Below are positions 9,793-21,134 of a stretch of DNA of 64,000 nt, in pieces (within the stretch, counting starts at the first letter, position 1; every line of letters starts with the position of its first letter). The position numbers and the translations under genes were made by a program. Under the pieces are notes generated by a model, which made no database searches, was not told the DNA's origin, and worked only from the letters and a program-made list of their open reading frames with translations. Origin of the DNA: Adiantum capillus-veneris (Eukaryota; Streptophyta; Polypodiopsida; Polypodiales; Pteridaceae); contig CM043948.1 in the NCBI GenBank assembly GCA_014529385.2, positions 19,945,951 to 20,009,950 of the forward strand, written 5' to 3'.

Positions 9793-11640
9793 TTAGAATT
9801 TGAGATGCCCTCGTCTCAAGAACAGTGAAGGATAATCCTTAAGAAGGGATGTCTCATCTTCCCAAGTAGCATTTTCTATAGGGAAATCCTTCCATAAGAT
9901 AAGATGTTCTTTGATGGATCTATTCCTAAGCTTTCTCTCTCTAGTTTCTAGATAGTATCAGGTTGGAGTTGTAGAACATCTTGAGCAGGTAAAATGATTT
10001 GCTCATCATCAAGGACATGGTCAGGGTTATATACATAAGGTTTTAACAGACTTACATCAAATACATCATGCACTTTGAGATGATAAGGGAGTTTTAGTCT
10101 ATAAGCTTGATCACTTACAACCTTGATTATTTCTTAAGGTCCACAATATCGGTAGCTAAGCTTCTTATACCTTCCGAGAGATAGATTGCTCTTTTTGGGT
10201 TTTACTCGTAAGAAAACTTTGTCACCTTCTTTGAAAATCCGATCAGATCTTTTTAAGTCTGCGTACTTCTTTTGTCGATCTTGAGCCGCTTGAATATCCC
10301 TTCGAATAGCTTTGGTTTGAGCTTCCATTTCTTCAAGCATTTTCTTTGAGGCTTCTACCCTTATAGTGGGGTCAGAAAAGTTAAGAGGTGATAAACATTC
10401 TTGACCATAAAGAGCATTAAAAGGTGTCATTCCAATACTTCTATGAGTAGAGGAATTGTATGCATACTCTACCAAGGGTAGGTATTGAATCCACTTGTGA
10501 GGTTCTCTATTGCAGTAGGCTCTGAGGATGTCTTCAATTACTTGATTAACTCTTTTAGTTTGGCCATCAGTTTGAGGATGATAAGCAGTACTAAAACATA
10601 AATGGGTTCCAATAGCTTGAAACAATGATACTGAAAACTTTGAAGTAAACTTGGCATCACGATCACTAACAATCCTCTTGGGTAAACCATGAATTCTGAA
10701 AACCTCCTTCACAAACAGAAGAGCAATATCTGAAGCTGTAAAGGTTGTCTTGACTTGGATTAAGTGAGCCACTTTAGTAAGCAAGTCTACTATGACCATG
10801 ATTGAATCATAGCCAGCTTGGACAGAAGGAAACCCGGTGATAAAGTCCATGCTAATACATTCCCATTTCATTTGGGGAATATCTAAAGGATGTAATTTAC
10901 CTGGCATCTTTAGTCTCTCTGCCTTAATCCTTTGACAAGACAAACACTGCTTGACATAGGAAGGACATCACCCTTCATACCTTGCCAATATGAACTTCTG
11001 CGAATTGCATTGATGGTTTTGGCATAACCTGGATGTCCTAAAGTTGGGCCATCGTGTGCTTCATATAGGATAGCATTCCTTAGGGTAGAATCCTTAGGTA
11101 TGCATAATCGATTCCTATAGTAAATTTTCCCATCTTCTAAGGAGTAATGTAGAGGTTTAGGCTGATTTGATGATACCCTCTCTTCACGTAGGATACTAGC
11201 AAGCATCTGGTAATCTGCATCTCTGACAACAGCATCCAAGACCTTGTCTAGAATAGGGTTGTTAGTCGTGGAAATTGCCCCCAGAAAAGCTTTACAGCTT
11301 AGGGCATCTGCCACAACATTATCCTTACCTGGTCTAAATTTAATATCAAAATTATATTCGTGCATAGGCTCTATCCATCTCCTCTGTCTCATATTAAGGT
11401 TAGGTTGGGTAAAAATCCACTTAAGACTCTTGTGATCTGTTACCAATTGGAATTTGCGTCCCAATAGATAATGTCTCCATAGCTTGAGAGCATGAATAAC
11501 TGCTAGCAATTCTAAATCATGTGTAGCATAATTCACTTCATGAATCCTAAGCTTCTGATAAGTATAAGCTACAGGCCTTCCTTCTTGAGTAAGGACTCCT
11601 CCTAATGCACTCTTGGGTTATCAATTGCAGCATGTAGAGT
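9793..11640 (-). pseudogene. E1 pol remnant: RNase H, integrase and chromodomain
   Basis: In element direction: ALGGVLTQEGRPVAY and YATHDLELLAVIHALKLW (RNase H, beginning mid-domain), ending KDNVVADALS. Then come the integrase zinc finger, the core (WECISMDFITGFPS, IVSDRDAKF, YHPQTDGQTKRVNQVIEDI) and the DNA-binding C-terminal part. From about 9980 to 9793 there is a chromodomain (LILWKDFPIENATWED). A single frameshift near 10940, within the second cysteine pair of the zinc finger, separates RNase H from the integrase core. A stop at 10134 cuts off the C-terminal domain, and one more stop plus a frameshift lie near 9960. The 'E' of D,D,E reads K in QTDGQTKRVN (usually QTDGQTERVN). It is not functional. 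Confidence 0.88.
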
Positions 11641-11715
11641 TGCTCTTTCCTCTTGTTCTTCTCCCAATGTTGGTGCTCCTATGATAGCATTGACTCTGGC
11701 AGCCATTCCGCGCCC

Positions 11716-12543
11716 TCAACCTCGTCCTCCATTTCTTCCTCCACGATTTATTATTTGGCCTCGTCCTCTAGCTCGAGTAGGTGTATTTGTTGCGGAGACT
11801 CGCCTAGGACATACATTCCTGAAATGTCCTAGCTCGTTGCATTCATAGCATCTAAGATCTGCATTTTGAGCTCCATTTGCTGAAGCTGCAACTATTGGAT
11901 GAGTTTGGTGAACTGGGTAAACTTGCCTTTGGTTCCACATCATAGGCCGTCCTCTCCTTCCAGCATTCCTTAAATTTCCATTTCGTACCCTTTGAGAGTT
12001 TGACATCTCTTTAGCTAAGGGTTTAGCTCTTAAAAGAGCATCTTGCAAATTTACAGGCCTCATGGCTTCTAGACGAGTATTTAAAGGAGCATTTAGCCCT
12101 TGGCAGAAACGGGATACTTGTTGATCTGCGGTCATTGGCGGAGCATAGCGCCTAAGAGTTACAAATTTGGAGTAGTATTCTTCCACTGTAAGATGAAACT
12201 GACGTAAGTTGAAGAATTCATTCATCTTAAGGGATTCGTGTGCATGTGGAAGATAACGTCCTTTGACAGCATACTTAATGTCTTCCCAGGTTTGAGTGTT
12301 TTGAGCTACTTGATTATCTTTGCAGTGTTGTTTCCACCAAAGCTTGGCATCCCCCATGAGACGAAACATAGCCAACATTGCTTGGTTATCGGGAGTAGTA
12401 CCAGCAGCAGCAAAATAATCTTTCATCTCTTCGAGCCACACTTCTGCATCGCGCTCAACTAGGGCTCCTTCCCCTTTGAAAGAGGGAAGTTTAGCTTGCT
12501 TGAGAAGTAGCTTTTTCTCTTGAAGAGATGTGTACACCGCACT
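11716..12543 (-). pseudogene. E1 gag (capsid and zinc knuckle), main exon
   Basis: The open frame includes LPSFKGEGALVERDAEVWLEE, a Retrotrans_gag capsid domain (FRLMGDAKLWWKQH, FFNLRQFHLTVEEYYSKF) and one CCHC zinc knuckle (CYECNELGHFRNVC, about 11811-11850), then an Arg/Gly-rich tail. A TGA at 11716-11718 interrupts the tail, which then continues in frame (MAARVNAIIGAPTLGEEQ) to the deletion junction. Upstream, the frame is open for only about 20 codons and has no ATG. The first ATG lies well inside the conserved domain. A consensus-like 3' splice site (TATATTGCACAG) at 12544 suggests the N-terminus is added by splicing (see 14439-14564). Gag packages the element RNA into cytoplasmic particles. 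Confidence 0.85.
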
Positions 12544-12719
12544 CTGTGCAATATAGATTAAGTAAAACTTTATTGGATACTCTAACTTTAATCCACTTTA
12601 AGGCAAGACTTGATCAGACAATAATACAAACAAAAGATAATATTAATCCAAACTTTATTTATACACATATTATTTGCTACCAAGGTTGGTAGTCTTTAGG
12701 TATGAGGATTGTAATGTCT

Positions 12720-13220
12720 CTATATTTTGAGTTTAGTGACTACAAAAGGATAGGCTAAAGGATCAAAATAATAAGTTTCCTTTGACCCTTGAAAGCTACG
12801 AGATACACATATGGGTCGAATCCTACCACCATGGATAACTTTTGTAACTTGGTTATAGATCCATTGAGTCTTAGATATCTTTTCTCCTCCCAAGGTAATG
12901 GTACCATCCGGATTCTTAGTGCCAAGGAAAAGATAAACTTCGATGACTTTTAACTCCTCTGCTCAATGAAGTTTCTTGAGATTGGTATCCATGCACCATA
13001 TCTTGTCAGCATCGATGGTATATATTCCTCCAGATGGACTCCAGTTGATACCCCATCCTCTATGCACCCTTGGAATACGTGGTGCAAACACCCTATCCAA
13101 AATCATCATCGCCCTTTTTCGAAACTGATAATTTGGTGATTGGCATGCATTTTCAAACATGATGGTGAACACCTGGAATTTCTGGTAGGTTGAATGAACA
13201 TTTTCCTGTACCAGGAAAGT
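12720..13220 (-). other. Unknown leader ORF of E1 (one internal stop)
   Basis: Between PBS and gag, one frame is open from 13220 to 12720 apart from a single TGA at 12963-12965. It reads through RAMMILDRVFAPRIPRVHRG, WGINWSPSGGIYTID and, after the stop, FLGTKNPDGTITLGGEKISK. The composition is protein-like (balanced, with W, Y, G and P residues) and unlike Gag, protease or envelope proteins I know. It could be captured host sequence or an element-specific accessory gene. It lacks a clear ATG at its start (GTG/CTG only), and it would lie within the proposed gag intron. Confidence 0.4.
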
Positions 13221-13341
13221 TCAGTCTTCAATACTATATAAAAACTCAAAACAATTTTTCTAGGTTCTTCTATTATTTCAAACATTCGCATCCTTCAATA
13301 TCCAAAAATCAATCTAAAAATCTCCCCAAGCTTTAACCTAG

Positions 13342-13353
13342 GCTCTGATACCA
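13342..13353 (-). promoter_or_regulatory. E1 primer-binding site (initiator Met-tRNA)
   Basis: The minus strand reads TGGTATCAGAGC one base after the end of the 5' LTR, complementary to the 3' end of plant initiator tRNA-Met. Confidence 0.92.
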
Positions 13354-14438
13354 GTGTGAGGTCCCTGCCCCTTGTCGAGAGGAGCGGAGTACCTTTGATA
13401 GGTCTCCAATCCTGATAAGAAAAAACCAACGGACATTGCCTTAGCTACTACGTAGCCATGGGCATGAACCGTTAGTGAAGGATTGGTCCTATCTCGCTAT
13501 GGCGGAGCGTGACCACCATAACCCTATCTACAAACTATCTATAATCAATTATACCTAAAAGTATAAATCTTAGAGTGACCAACCTGTGCGCTTTTTTCTC
13601 CATGTTTCAGAAGCACAGCCGCTAAGGTTTGTCTCTTTTAAGATTTATGACCAAAAAAAAAAAAAATAGCATTGGAAAGTTACCCGACTCATCGGGTCCA
13701 CCCGTCCATAGAATGATACCGTCGGGGTATCATTCTCCCACTTTCCACACCACACTCATCCTTCTTTTGTTATCTAATTACTACCACACTGTTAAAACAT
13801 ACCTGTTCCTTTATTTTATTTATGATACTGGTTCGTTAAAACAACCCTTCAAACAGTATTACAAACAATAGTCAAACAAGAAGTCGTCCAATTTTAAACC
13901 AACAACCCTTGGATTAGGTTCACTCAAGAATATCTATTGGCGCTATTATGTCCGATCGGTATATACATTATTCATAAAAACCCTTGTCCTCATGAGCGTC
14001 CCATACCGCTCGACAAGTACTCGTTGTGCTAATCTGGACGTACTCCCGTCACAGCAACAACGGTGCCAATCTGGGCGTCATCCTCACGCCACGGCAAAAC
14101 AAAACTGCAGTATCCAGCTGGGCTAATCTGGGTGTACTCCCACCACAGCATCAGCGGTGCCATCCTGGGCATCATCTCACGCCTCGGCAACTGCCACATA
14201 ATACCAGCGCTAATAAGTAGAGAGACTTGAGAGAAACCATACCAAAGGTTTTGAACAAACATCCTTTCCTATAGCAACCAGTTTAACCAGACAATCTTTC
14301 CTACTTGTCAAACATATGACGAGTTTCTTGGGGTTAAGCCCCGTGGTTTCGGTCCGTGTTTTCTTTTCATAAGGTAAATAATATATTCCTATGGTTTCGC
14401 ATATGCAATGATGCATAATTTGAAACTGCAATACTAAC

Positions 14439-14564
14439 CTGTACCATAGCTCCGATTGGTCCGATTGGTGGATACATAGCATGTTCCGCAGGAGTTCCAC
14501 CGTTACTTGTACCGGCTTCATGATCATTAGCGCCTTGTGGTGTTCGAGCACGCTTTGGAGCCAT
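14439..14564 (-). CDS. Putative first exon of E1 gag, inside the LTR
   Basis: An ATG at 14564 opens a 42-codon frame beginning MAPKRARTPQGANDHEAG, a basic start typical of plant gypsy Gag, and running to a CAG|GTTAGT splice donor. Joined in phase to the exon at 12543 it would supply the ATG that the main gag frame lacks. The same frame survives in the left LTR with an in-frame 3-bp indel. No transcript evidence is available; an unspliced short ORF is the alternative. Confidence 0.5.
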
Positions 14565-15004
14565 TTTTTTGTACTACACTTATATTATACACTTAGAACT
14601 TTAAATTGGTCAATTTCCCTAGTAATCTCCTTGTTTCCAAAGAGAGTCTATAATTTGAACCCTCGCCAACTGGGATTCACACTTAGTGTTGTTGTTTTAC
14701 ATCTAATTTCTATACATCAAATATTTGCTAATCGTAATTAATTAAAAATTAAATGTGTAAACTATGAGTGAAAGTTTAGGAATGCATTACTTTTATGCAT
14801 GACATTTTTAATCCAATTCTAACTTCAATTCTATACTTCAACTAAATCAATTTTTAGTATTATTCAAAATTCTATTTAACCTAATTGACAATAACATTGG
14901 TAAATGAGAATTTCATCATGTATAATAAGAATATGATGAGTTCTCTTATGTATTAACTTTCAATTAACAATATATAAGTTAATAGTGACGATGTACTAAC
15001 TAGA

Positions 15005-15500
15005 GAGAGTAGGTATACTTAGAGAGATTAGAGTAAGAGAAAACATACACACACATCTTTTCTAAAGTTAATTGAATTTTACTATCCATTAGAAAGATTA
15101 GAGTAAAAGAGAACGCACACACATACTTTTCTAAAGCTAATTGAACCTCACCAATCTATTAGAGAGATTAGAGTAAAAGATAACACATACACATCCTTTT
15201 CTAAAGCTAATTGAATCTCACCAATCTATTAGAGAGATTAGAGTAAGAGATAGCACACATACACACATATCCTTCGTAAAACTAATTGAATCTTACTAAT
15301 CTAGTAGAGAGATTAGAGTAAGAGATAAACACACACAAACATAGCTAATTGAATCTTACTAATCTATTAGAGATTAGAGTAATAGATAGCACACACACAC
15401 ACATATCTAATTGAATCTTACTAATCTATTAGAGAGATTAGAGTAGGAGATAGCATACATACACACATATCCTTCTTAAAACTAATTGAATACTCAATTA
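15005..15500. repeat. Minisatellite in the E1 right LTR (about 7 units)
   Basis: Repeated units of about 60-75 bp share TTGAATCTCAC/TTACTAATCTATTAG, AGATTAGAGTAAGAGATA and a CACACA run. The left LTR has about three, with a deletion across the rest. Confidence 0.85.
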
Positions 15501-15760
15501 ATACACACCTTATTAGTCCACTAGAGTTTTTGCTCTCTTAGTGGTTTGTGGACGCCTTCTCTCTAAGAGAAGTGACAGCACTTCGCGAGCGCTATAGAGG
15601 CAATCTCTATGTCTAAAGTGTGAGCATGGATGCTCTATTTATAGCAGAAAAGAAAACGTCCAACTTTTTTTTCAAAAAAAAAAATAATTTTTTTTAAAAA
15701 AAAAATTTAATTTTTTTCCCAAAAATCATACCCGCGTTTTTGGTACCCTTGTGGTACCCA
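15500..15760. other. LTR segment with an A/T homopolymer stretch, missing from the left LTR
   Basis: Contains TATTTATAGC (about 15636-15645) and a run of poly-A/poly-T (15666-15716). This block is absent from the left LTR, where CTCAC joins directly to TGTGGTACCC near 9292. Confidence 0.7.
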
Positions 15761-16240
15761 TGAGCTTGACCACTTTTTCATTATCATCAAAAGATAAGGC
15801 CACACAAGCCCCCCCTCATTAAGATTAGTCAAGAGTAGCCTCTCCTTTTTCATGTGACAGTGTGTCCCACCTTGTCCCCTCCTATGTGATCCATGTGCCT
15901 TCATTTGTCATCCCTGTGTATTCTTTTGTCTTTATAATTATTTTATTTATTTTCTTAATGATAATTTACTTTACATTTTTAAGTTAAACTTTACAGTCTT
16001 ATATTAACTTTACAGTAGTAAAAGAAAATTCTACAATCAGTAAATAAGTCTTGCAATAAGTTAGTTAGTGATTCATATAGCTAAACATGTCAGAATTTTG
16101 TAGCGTAAATTTTAATTTCTAGGTTTTCTCAACCTACGATTCATAATTTGAACTCGAATATCTTAAATAAGGAGTGATGGTTCAAAAAAATACAAATGCG
16201 TAATAGAACTTGTGTGCAATTTGAAAGTAGAGACCTTACA

Positions 16241-17089
16241 CCCTTTTATGTCGGCCTACTATTCCAACGGATGGCCAAGGAAAATCACAAAACTAATGAT
16301 CCTTGATCTACTAAAAGCCCATGATTCAAAGTAGATCAATGCTCAAAATGGGAGAAGTACTTACCCTAACAACAGTATGTCTCTAATAACGTGAACATAC
16401 TTCTAAGGGGAAAATACCTTTCGAGACTAAAGACGGAAGATCCAAAAGTCCCTTGTAGCTTAAGGTACCTGGGAAGATCTTCATTGCAAAGGAGTATAGC
16501 CGAGATCAAAACGAATCTTTTTAGAAGATTAAACAGGCTATATTCATCTATTAGCTAAGCAAAAGAGGCTCCTGCCCCATTAGGCACAAAAGAGCCTTAT
16601 CCTTTGAAGAAAAAGAAGAAAAAGTTGGGTCTTACTATTAAAAAAAAACTTCCCCAAGGCTCATCTAAGGCAAATTACACACAAGAATTCTACGGGCCAT
16701 TAAAGGTATTATGCTAGGTCAGCACAAAGATACTATGGCCCCTTCTAAAATTTCAAGGCCATTCATCAGATGGCTTATCAATTAAAGTTGCCCAACTACT
16801 GGCTCATATATATTATTTTTCATGAGAGCCTATTTGAGCCTTATTAAGGAGATTCACCAATAGAGGCTATAAATAAAGACCCACTGGAGATCGAGGATGA
16901 AGCAAACGAGCTCCAACCCAAGTTCATCCTTCGACACGAACACAAGGTATTAATAAATGGTAAGATTACTGACAGTATCTTATTTAAATTAAGAATTATC
17001 CTTTCAAAGATGCTAAATGCATGCAAAGAACAGAGCTTAAGGATGATATGAACCTTGTTAATGATGCTTACAATGACACAGAAGACTAA
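16241..17089 (+). pseudogene. Gypsy relic R1, second half (integrase C-terminus and chromodomain)
   Basis: From about 16715 the plus strand reads RYYGPF, MAYQLKLPNYWLI, then EIEDEANELQPKFILRHEHK and, after a frameshift, KNYPFKDAKCMQRTELKDD. This is the integrase C-terminal domain and chromodomain of a gypsy element, ending at TAA 17087-17089. It continues the domain order of 1-1109, so both are one relic split by E1. The stretch 16241-16710 should hold the integrase core but is too decayed to read. Confidence 0.75.
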
Positions 17090-17439
17090 GCAAATGTAAA
17101 AGAAATGCATTTTAAATGATCTATGTTTTTGTCTTATAAGACTCTCTTTTAATGTTTTGTGCACAAATTTTAAGAAGTATGCATACTTAGGATCATGTTT
17201 GTGGTGACTATGTCTCCCAAACACCAAGTAGAACTTGTCACTCTATTTTGGAAGTATGATATGGACTAAAGAGCAGACATGCTTGCGGCAGACAGTGTCT
17301 CTCAAGCACCAAGTGGATTAGTCATCCACTCTGGAATGATGTCGTAGGGTAAAAATGGATCCTCTACCCGCTAAGACCAATGGACTAATGGGTGACACTT
17401 TACCATCTCTACCTCATAGTCGAGGATGACTATGATTTC

Positions 17440-17452
17440 AAGAGAGAGGTAA
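17440..17452 (+). promoter_or_regulatory. Probable polypurine tract of R1
   Basis: AAGAGAGAGGTAA directly precedes TGTCATAAAATC, a likely LTR start, 350 bp after the chromodomain. Confidence 0.55.
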
Positions 17453-17754
17453 TGTCATAAAATCTAATATCTACCTATTCCTAAAAGACTTTCTCATATT
17501 GAACTGATCATTTAATATGGGAGAGATAAATGGAAACAAGAGGTAGAATACAGTCATGTGCTTACAGATCTATCTCAACACGCGGCCAATGGTAAAGGGG
17601 TTCAAATGAGAGATAGTCTGTCAAAGAGCAACGCTACCAATGGAGCTTAAAAGATCTTAGGGTTAGCTTCATTAAGACCTCCAAAAGTTAGTGTTAAAAG
17701 TCCTTAGATCTAGGACCATAGTCAAGCTAGGTCTGAGCTTGAGGTGGGAACCCG

Positions 17755-17965
17755 GCCCAAGCTCGAAGTGCTTGTCCTGCTTGAGGTGCTTGTAGTGCTT
17801 GAGGTGCTTGATTAAGGTGCTTGAGGTACTTGACCTATTGCATGATTAAGGTGCTTGAGGTGCTTGACCTGCTGCATGATTAAGGTGCTTGAGGTGCTTT
17901 GACATGCTTGCCTGAGATGCTTGTGGGAACACCCCTAGTCCAAGTGCTTAGTCATGCTTGATGAC
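17755..17965. repeat. Minisatellite of GCTTGAGGTGCTTGA units
   Basis: Short units GAGGTGCTTG recur, and a higher-order unit of about 48 bp (GCATGATTAAGGTGCTTGAGGTGCTTGACC) is present two to three times. Confidence 0.85.
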
Positions 17966-19147
17966 TAAGGTGCTTGAGCACCAAAGGTCAAAAAGATCCC
18001 TACAAAGAGGGGGGCGAGGCCTTTTCTTAGGGGCTAGAGAGAGAACACACACACACACACTCTCAAGGAAATCCCAAGTTTAAAAAAGAGGCAGCAGGGA
18101 CACATGTCAAGCCCCTACCCATGTTACCTCCATGAGGTGCTTGAACCCTATTGGCTAGGATTAAAAGGGGTCCAATGATAATTTACAACAATTATCTAAT
18201 TGTTTTTTCATTTATCAAGTCCTCTCTCTCAAAGGGGAAAGGGGGACACTTGTCCCAAGACTACACATATTGCTAGAAATGGCCCAAGCTTGTGATTGGC
18301 TAGGCTTGGCATGAGCCAATGAGCTTCAATGATGAGCTAGAAGAGGGGGTCGACCTAGCAAGGAGGGGGGTTCCTTGCAAGATGTACACACTCTCACACA
18401 CTCACACAGACTCTCATTATGTGCTAGGCAAGGTGCAAGAGCTCCATCTCCTTCTCCAAGCTCCTTGAGAAGTTGAGAGCCTACACCAACACTCTTGGAT
18501 ATGGAATGCAAATCCAACCAAGAGCTATGCTTCAATGCTTAAGCTTTCCATCTTCTCCATCTTCATTACTATGCTATTATGTATGCTAAACAAGAAGAGT
18601 GATGACAAGTCAGGAATTATTTCTTTCTCCTATGGAATACTTCTTCTTCCTCTTCCCTACCCTCATTCCCTGCTAGCTCTCTCCACCTTCGAAGGTGTTT
18701 GAGGTCTTGGGATTGAGGCTTGGGATAGTTAATGCTTTCTACAAAGTGCATGTTATGCTTATTGCAAGAAGGCTAATGGTTTATTGCAAGTAGATTAGTT
18801 ACTTAATGCAAGTAGATTAAGTGTATTGCAAGGTAGATTAATTGTTGCTTTAGGCACAAGCTGATGCATAAAAATATACATCTTCATGCACTCAAATGAT
18901 TTAGGGAACACAAAGACTAATGATGTTCACAAGTTCTTGATTGTTTTCAAGCTAAGATTGATTGTTGATATTATGCAAAAGCTTGGTATATGAAGCTTCC
19001 ACCTTCATACTGCCAAAGAGCTCTCAAGGAACACAAAGATTGTATTGTACCAAGTCTCTCTTAATGAGAGAATCTATAATACAAATACCTTTTGGAGGGG
19101 GGATCGGCTCCACATAAATCCAGTCCTCAACTGTTGTCAAATTCTCT

Positions 19148-19150
<3 letters not shown>

Positions 19151-19189
<39 letters not shown>
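19151..19189. repeat. (CT)n microsatellite
   Basis: About 19 CT units, uninterrupted. Confidence 0.95.
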
Positions 19190-19192
<3 letters not shown>

Positions 19193-19266
19193 AAAGTATT
19201 GCTCATGCCTAGTTAATTAAGTGTTATGATTAATTAAGTTGCTACTACCAACTAAGTTCACCCTCT

Positions 19267-20335
19267 TTGCGCTCAAAGTTGCTCACTTTAATTCTCTTAA
19301 TTCCGCTATTCTCTAAGTTCATAGGCCATTTCCATTACAAGAACTCTTGTAGCAAGTCGCCTGGTTCCATGTGCAATGTTGAATATTTCTATTGCTATAA
19401 GAAATGGCATGTAAAAAAGGATTGTCATGCTATACAAAGAGTTGAGAAGTCTCAAGAGACTAAGAACTCTAACAATGATGCAAAGGGCAAGGCTAAGCTT
19501 GAGTAAATCAATGTTGTAGAGTCTTCTGAGACTCATGATGTTTTTGAGATGACTCATACCTTAGACATCTTGGTTTTCAACTCAAATTTTGCACAAATGC
19601 CAATTATGCACAGAATTGGATGACATATTTGATGTGAGTTCCCATGTTATTTCGCATATAGTGTGGTTTTCCTGTTATGCAAAGGGATACCAAAGTATTG
19701 TCAAATTGGGTGATTCTCATGCATGTAAAATCATTGAAAATGGAGACATAAAGTTTGTACTACCTAGTGACATGGAATTTATGCGACAATGTTAGACATG
19801 TTCTTGAGTTAGCTAAGACTTTGATCCCTATTGTACAACTAAATGACTTGGGATACACAACTACTTTTGCAAATAGTTCATGGATTTTCAAAAAGGAAAA
19901 TATTGTAGTCCTCAAAGGTCAAAAACGTGGTATTTTTTACTCCATTCGTGTGTCTTTTGTAAAAGAAGGCCTCATTCTATAGCCAATCTTCCGTCTATTG
20001 TGTTGTGGCATAGCCAACTAGGCCATATGATCTAGAAGGGAATGAAAATATAGCATGTTTTGGTTATTTACCAATGTTGAGTTTTAATGATTTTTCTATG
20101 TGTGAACATTGTATTTATGGTAAGCAAACAAACTAGGACTGTTCATTTGCCATTGAATAGAAGGTGTGTTGAGCCAATACATATTGTACATAGTGAAGTA
20201 TGTGGTCCTATGCCGAACAAGTCTCTAGGGGAGCTATTTACTTTGTAACATTTATAGATGACTCTACTCCAAAGGTCTAGGTTAAGGTATTCTTTACGTT
20301 TCAAAATGTTCTTGCATTGGTTGCACCCCTGGCTA
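19267..20335 (+). pseudogene. Ty1/copia relic: Gag zinc knuckle, protease, pre-integrase, integrase start
   Basis: The plus strand shows a decayed CCHC knuckle (CYKKWHVKKDC, about 19398-19430), a protease-like stretch, and the copia GAG-pre-integrase region (LNDLGYTTTFANSSW, then KENIVVLKGQKRG at about 19835-19930). The start of integrase follows (HSQLGHM, NRRCVEPIHIVHSEVCGPM, about 20010-20220). Stops break all frames. The copia sequence ends near 20335, where gypsy RT begins. Copia RT resumes at about 24720, so the gypsy block may be an insertion into this relic. Confidence 0.75.
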
Positions 20336-21134
20336 TCATCAAGTATGTAAACAATTAACAAGTACCAAAGACTCCCTTTTGTACAACATTTGGCCATTAC
20401 GAGTTTTTAATTATGCCTTTTGGCTTAACTAACTTGTATGCCACCTTCATAACTATGATGGATGACATGCTAAGCCCATATTTAGGAAAATTTGTCATTG
20501 TTTTCCTAGATGACATTTTTTTTTATAGTTGCGTTGAAGAAGTACATCTAATGCACCTCAAGTTGGTGTTTGAACTACTATGAGAGCACAAGTTTTATTC
20601 ATACCTAACCAAGCGTGATTTCCTTCAGACAGAAATCAATCACTTGGGGAAATTAATTTCTTATTTGGGTCTTGAAGGTCTTGAAATGGATCTAGCAAAG
20701 GTTGAAGTGATTTCACAATGGCCTCGTCCAGAAAACCTAGAATAACTTTTTCTATGTATGACAAGCTACTATTGTAAATTCATCAAAGACTATGCTAAGA
20801 TTGTAGTTTCTATGATACATCATTTAAAAATTTAGGGCAAGGTCTTTAGTTGGGGTGACAAGCAATAATGTAGTTTTGATAAGCTTAAAGTAGCTTTAAC
20901 TACGGCACCCATTCTAGGTATTATTGAACCTCTCAAACCATTTGTACATGAAACAAATACTAGCAACAACTTAGCCATCGATGTAGTGGTCCTGCAAGAA
21001 GGGTGGCCTATTGCTTTTGCAAGTAAGGAGTTAGATTTTGCTCAATAGAATTACTTTGCTTATGAGCAAGAGCTTTATGCCATTATTCATGCCCTCAAGC
21101 AATGGCAATATTGTCTTTATGGTGCTTAGTTTGA

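Larger units (their letters stand above)
12544..14438 (-). other. Putative intron of E1 gag covering PBS and leader
   Basis: A donor CAG|GTTAGT at 14438 and an acceptor GCACAG at 12544 bound 1895 nt that would remove the U5 part of the 5' LTR, the PBS and the leader ORF. The reading phase (0/0) is kept. This is an inference from splice signals and the missing gag ATG. Confidence 0.45.
1110..16240 (-). mobile_element. Ty3/gypsy chromovirus E1, deletion derivative, with a CACTA element nested in its left LTR
   Basis: Two direct LTRs bound the element (1110-9781, interrupted, and 13355-16240). All coding regions read on the minus strand, so the right LTR is the 5' LTR. Order in element direction: 5' LTR, PBS (13342-13353), leader, gag (12543-11716), RNase H, integrase, chromodomain (end 9793), PPT (9792-9782), 3' LTR. 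Protease and reverse transcriptase are missing: the gag tail runs straight into the middle of RNase H near 11612-11640. The element therefore depended on another for reverse transcription. The LTRs are very similar outside indels, so insertion looks fairly recent compared with the R1 relic it split. Confidence 0.88.
13355..16240 (-). repeat. E1 right LTR (5' LTR in element direction), 2886 bp
   Basis: Begins TGTGAGGTC and ends GACCTTACA on the plus strand. It contains the uninterrupted CACTA target (about 13995), a putative gag first exon (14564-14439) and a minisatellite (about 15005-15500). In element direction the promoter region is at the high-coordinate side. The sequence TGCTCTATTTATAGCAG near 15632 contains a TATTTATA box on the plus strand only, so I do not assign a TATA box for the minus strand. 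Confidence 0.9.
17453..19266 (+). repeat. Probable R1 3' LTR and following unassigned DNA
   Basis: Starts TGTCATAAAATCT after the PPT. The right end cannot be fixed because the other LTR lies outside the window. No coding region is supported. It includes a minisatellite and a CT tract. Confidence 0.45.

Noticed and set aside
17755-17965. GCTTGAGGTGCTTGA repeats as a CRISPR-like or protein-repeat region
   Set aside because: Minisatellite without spacers; frames contain stops.
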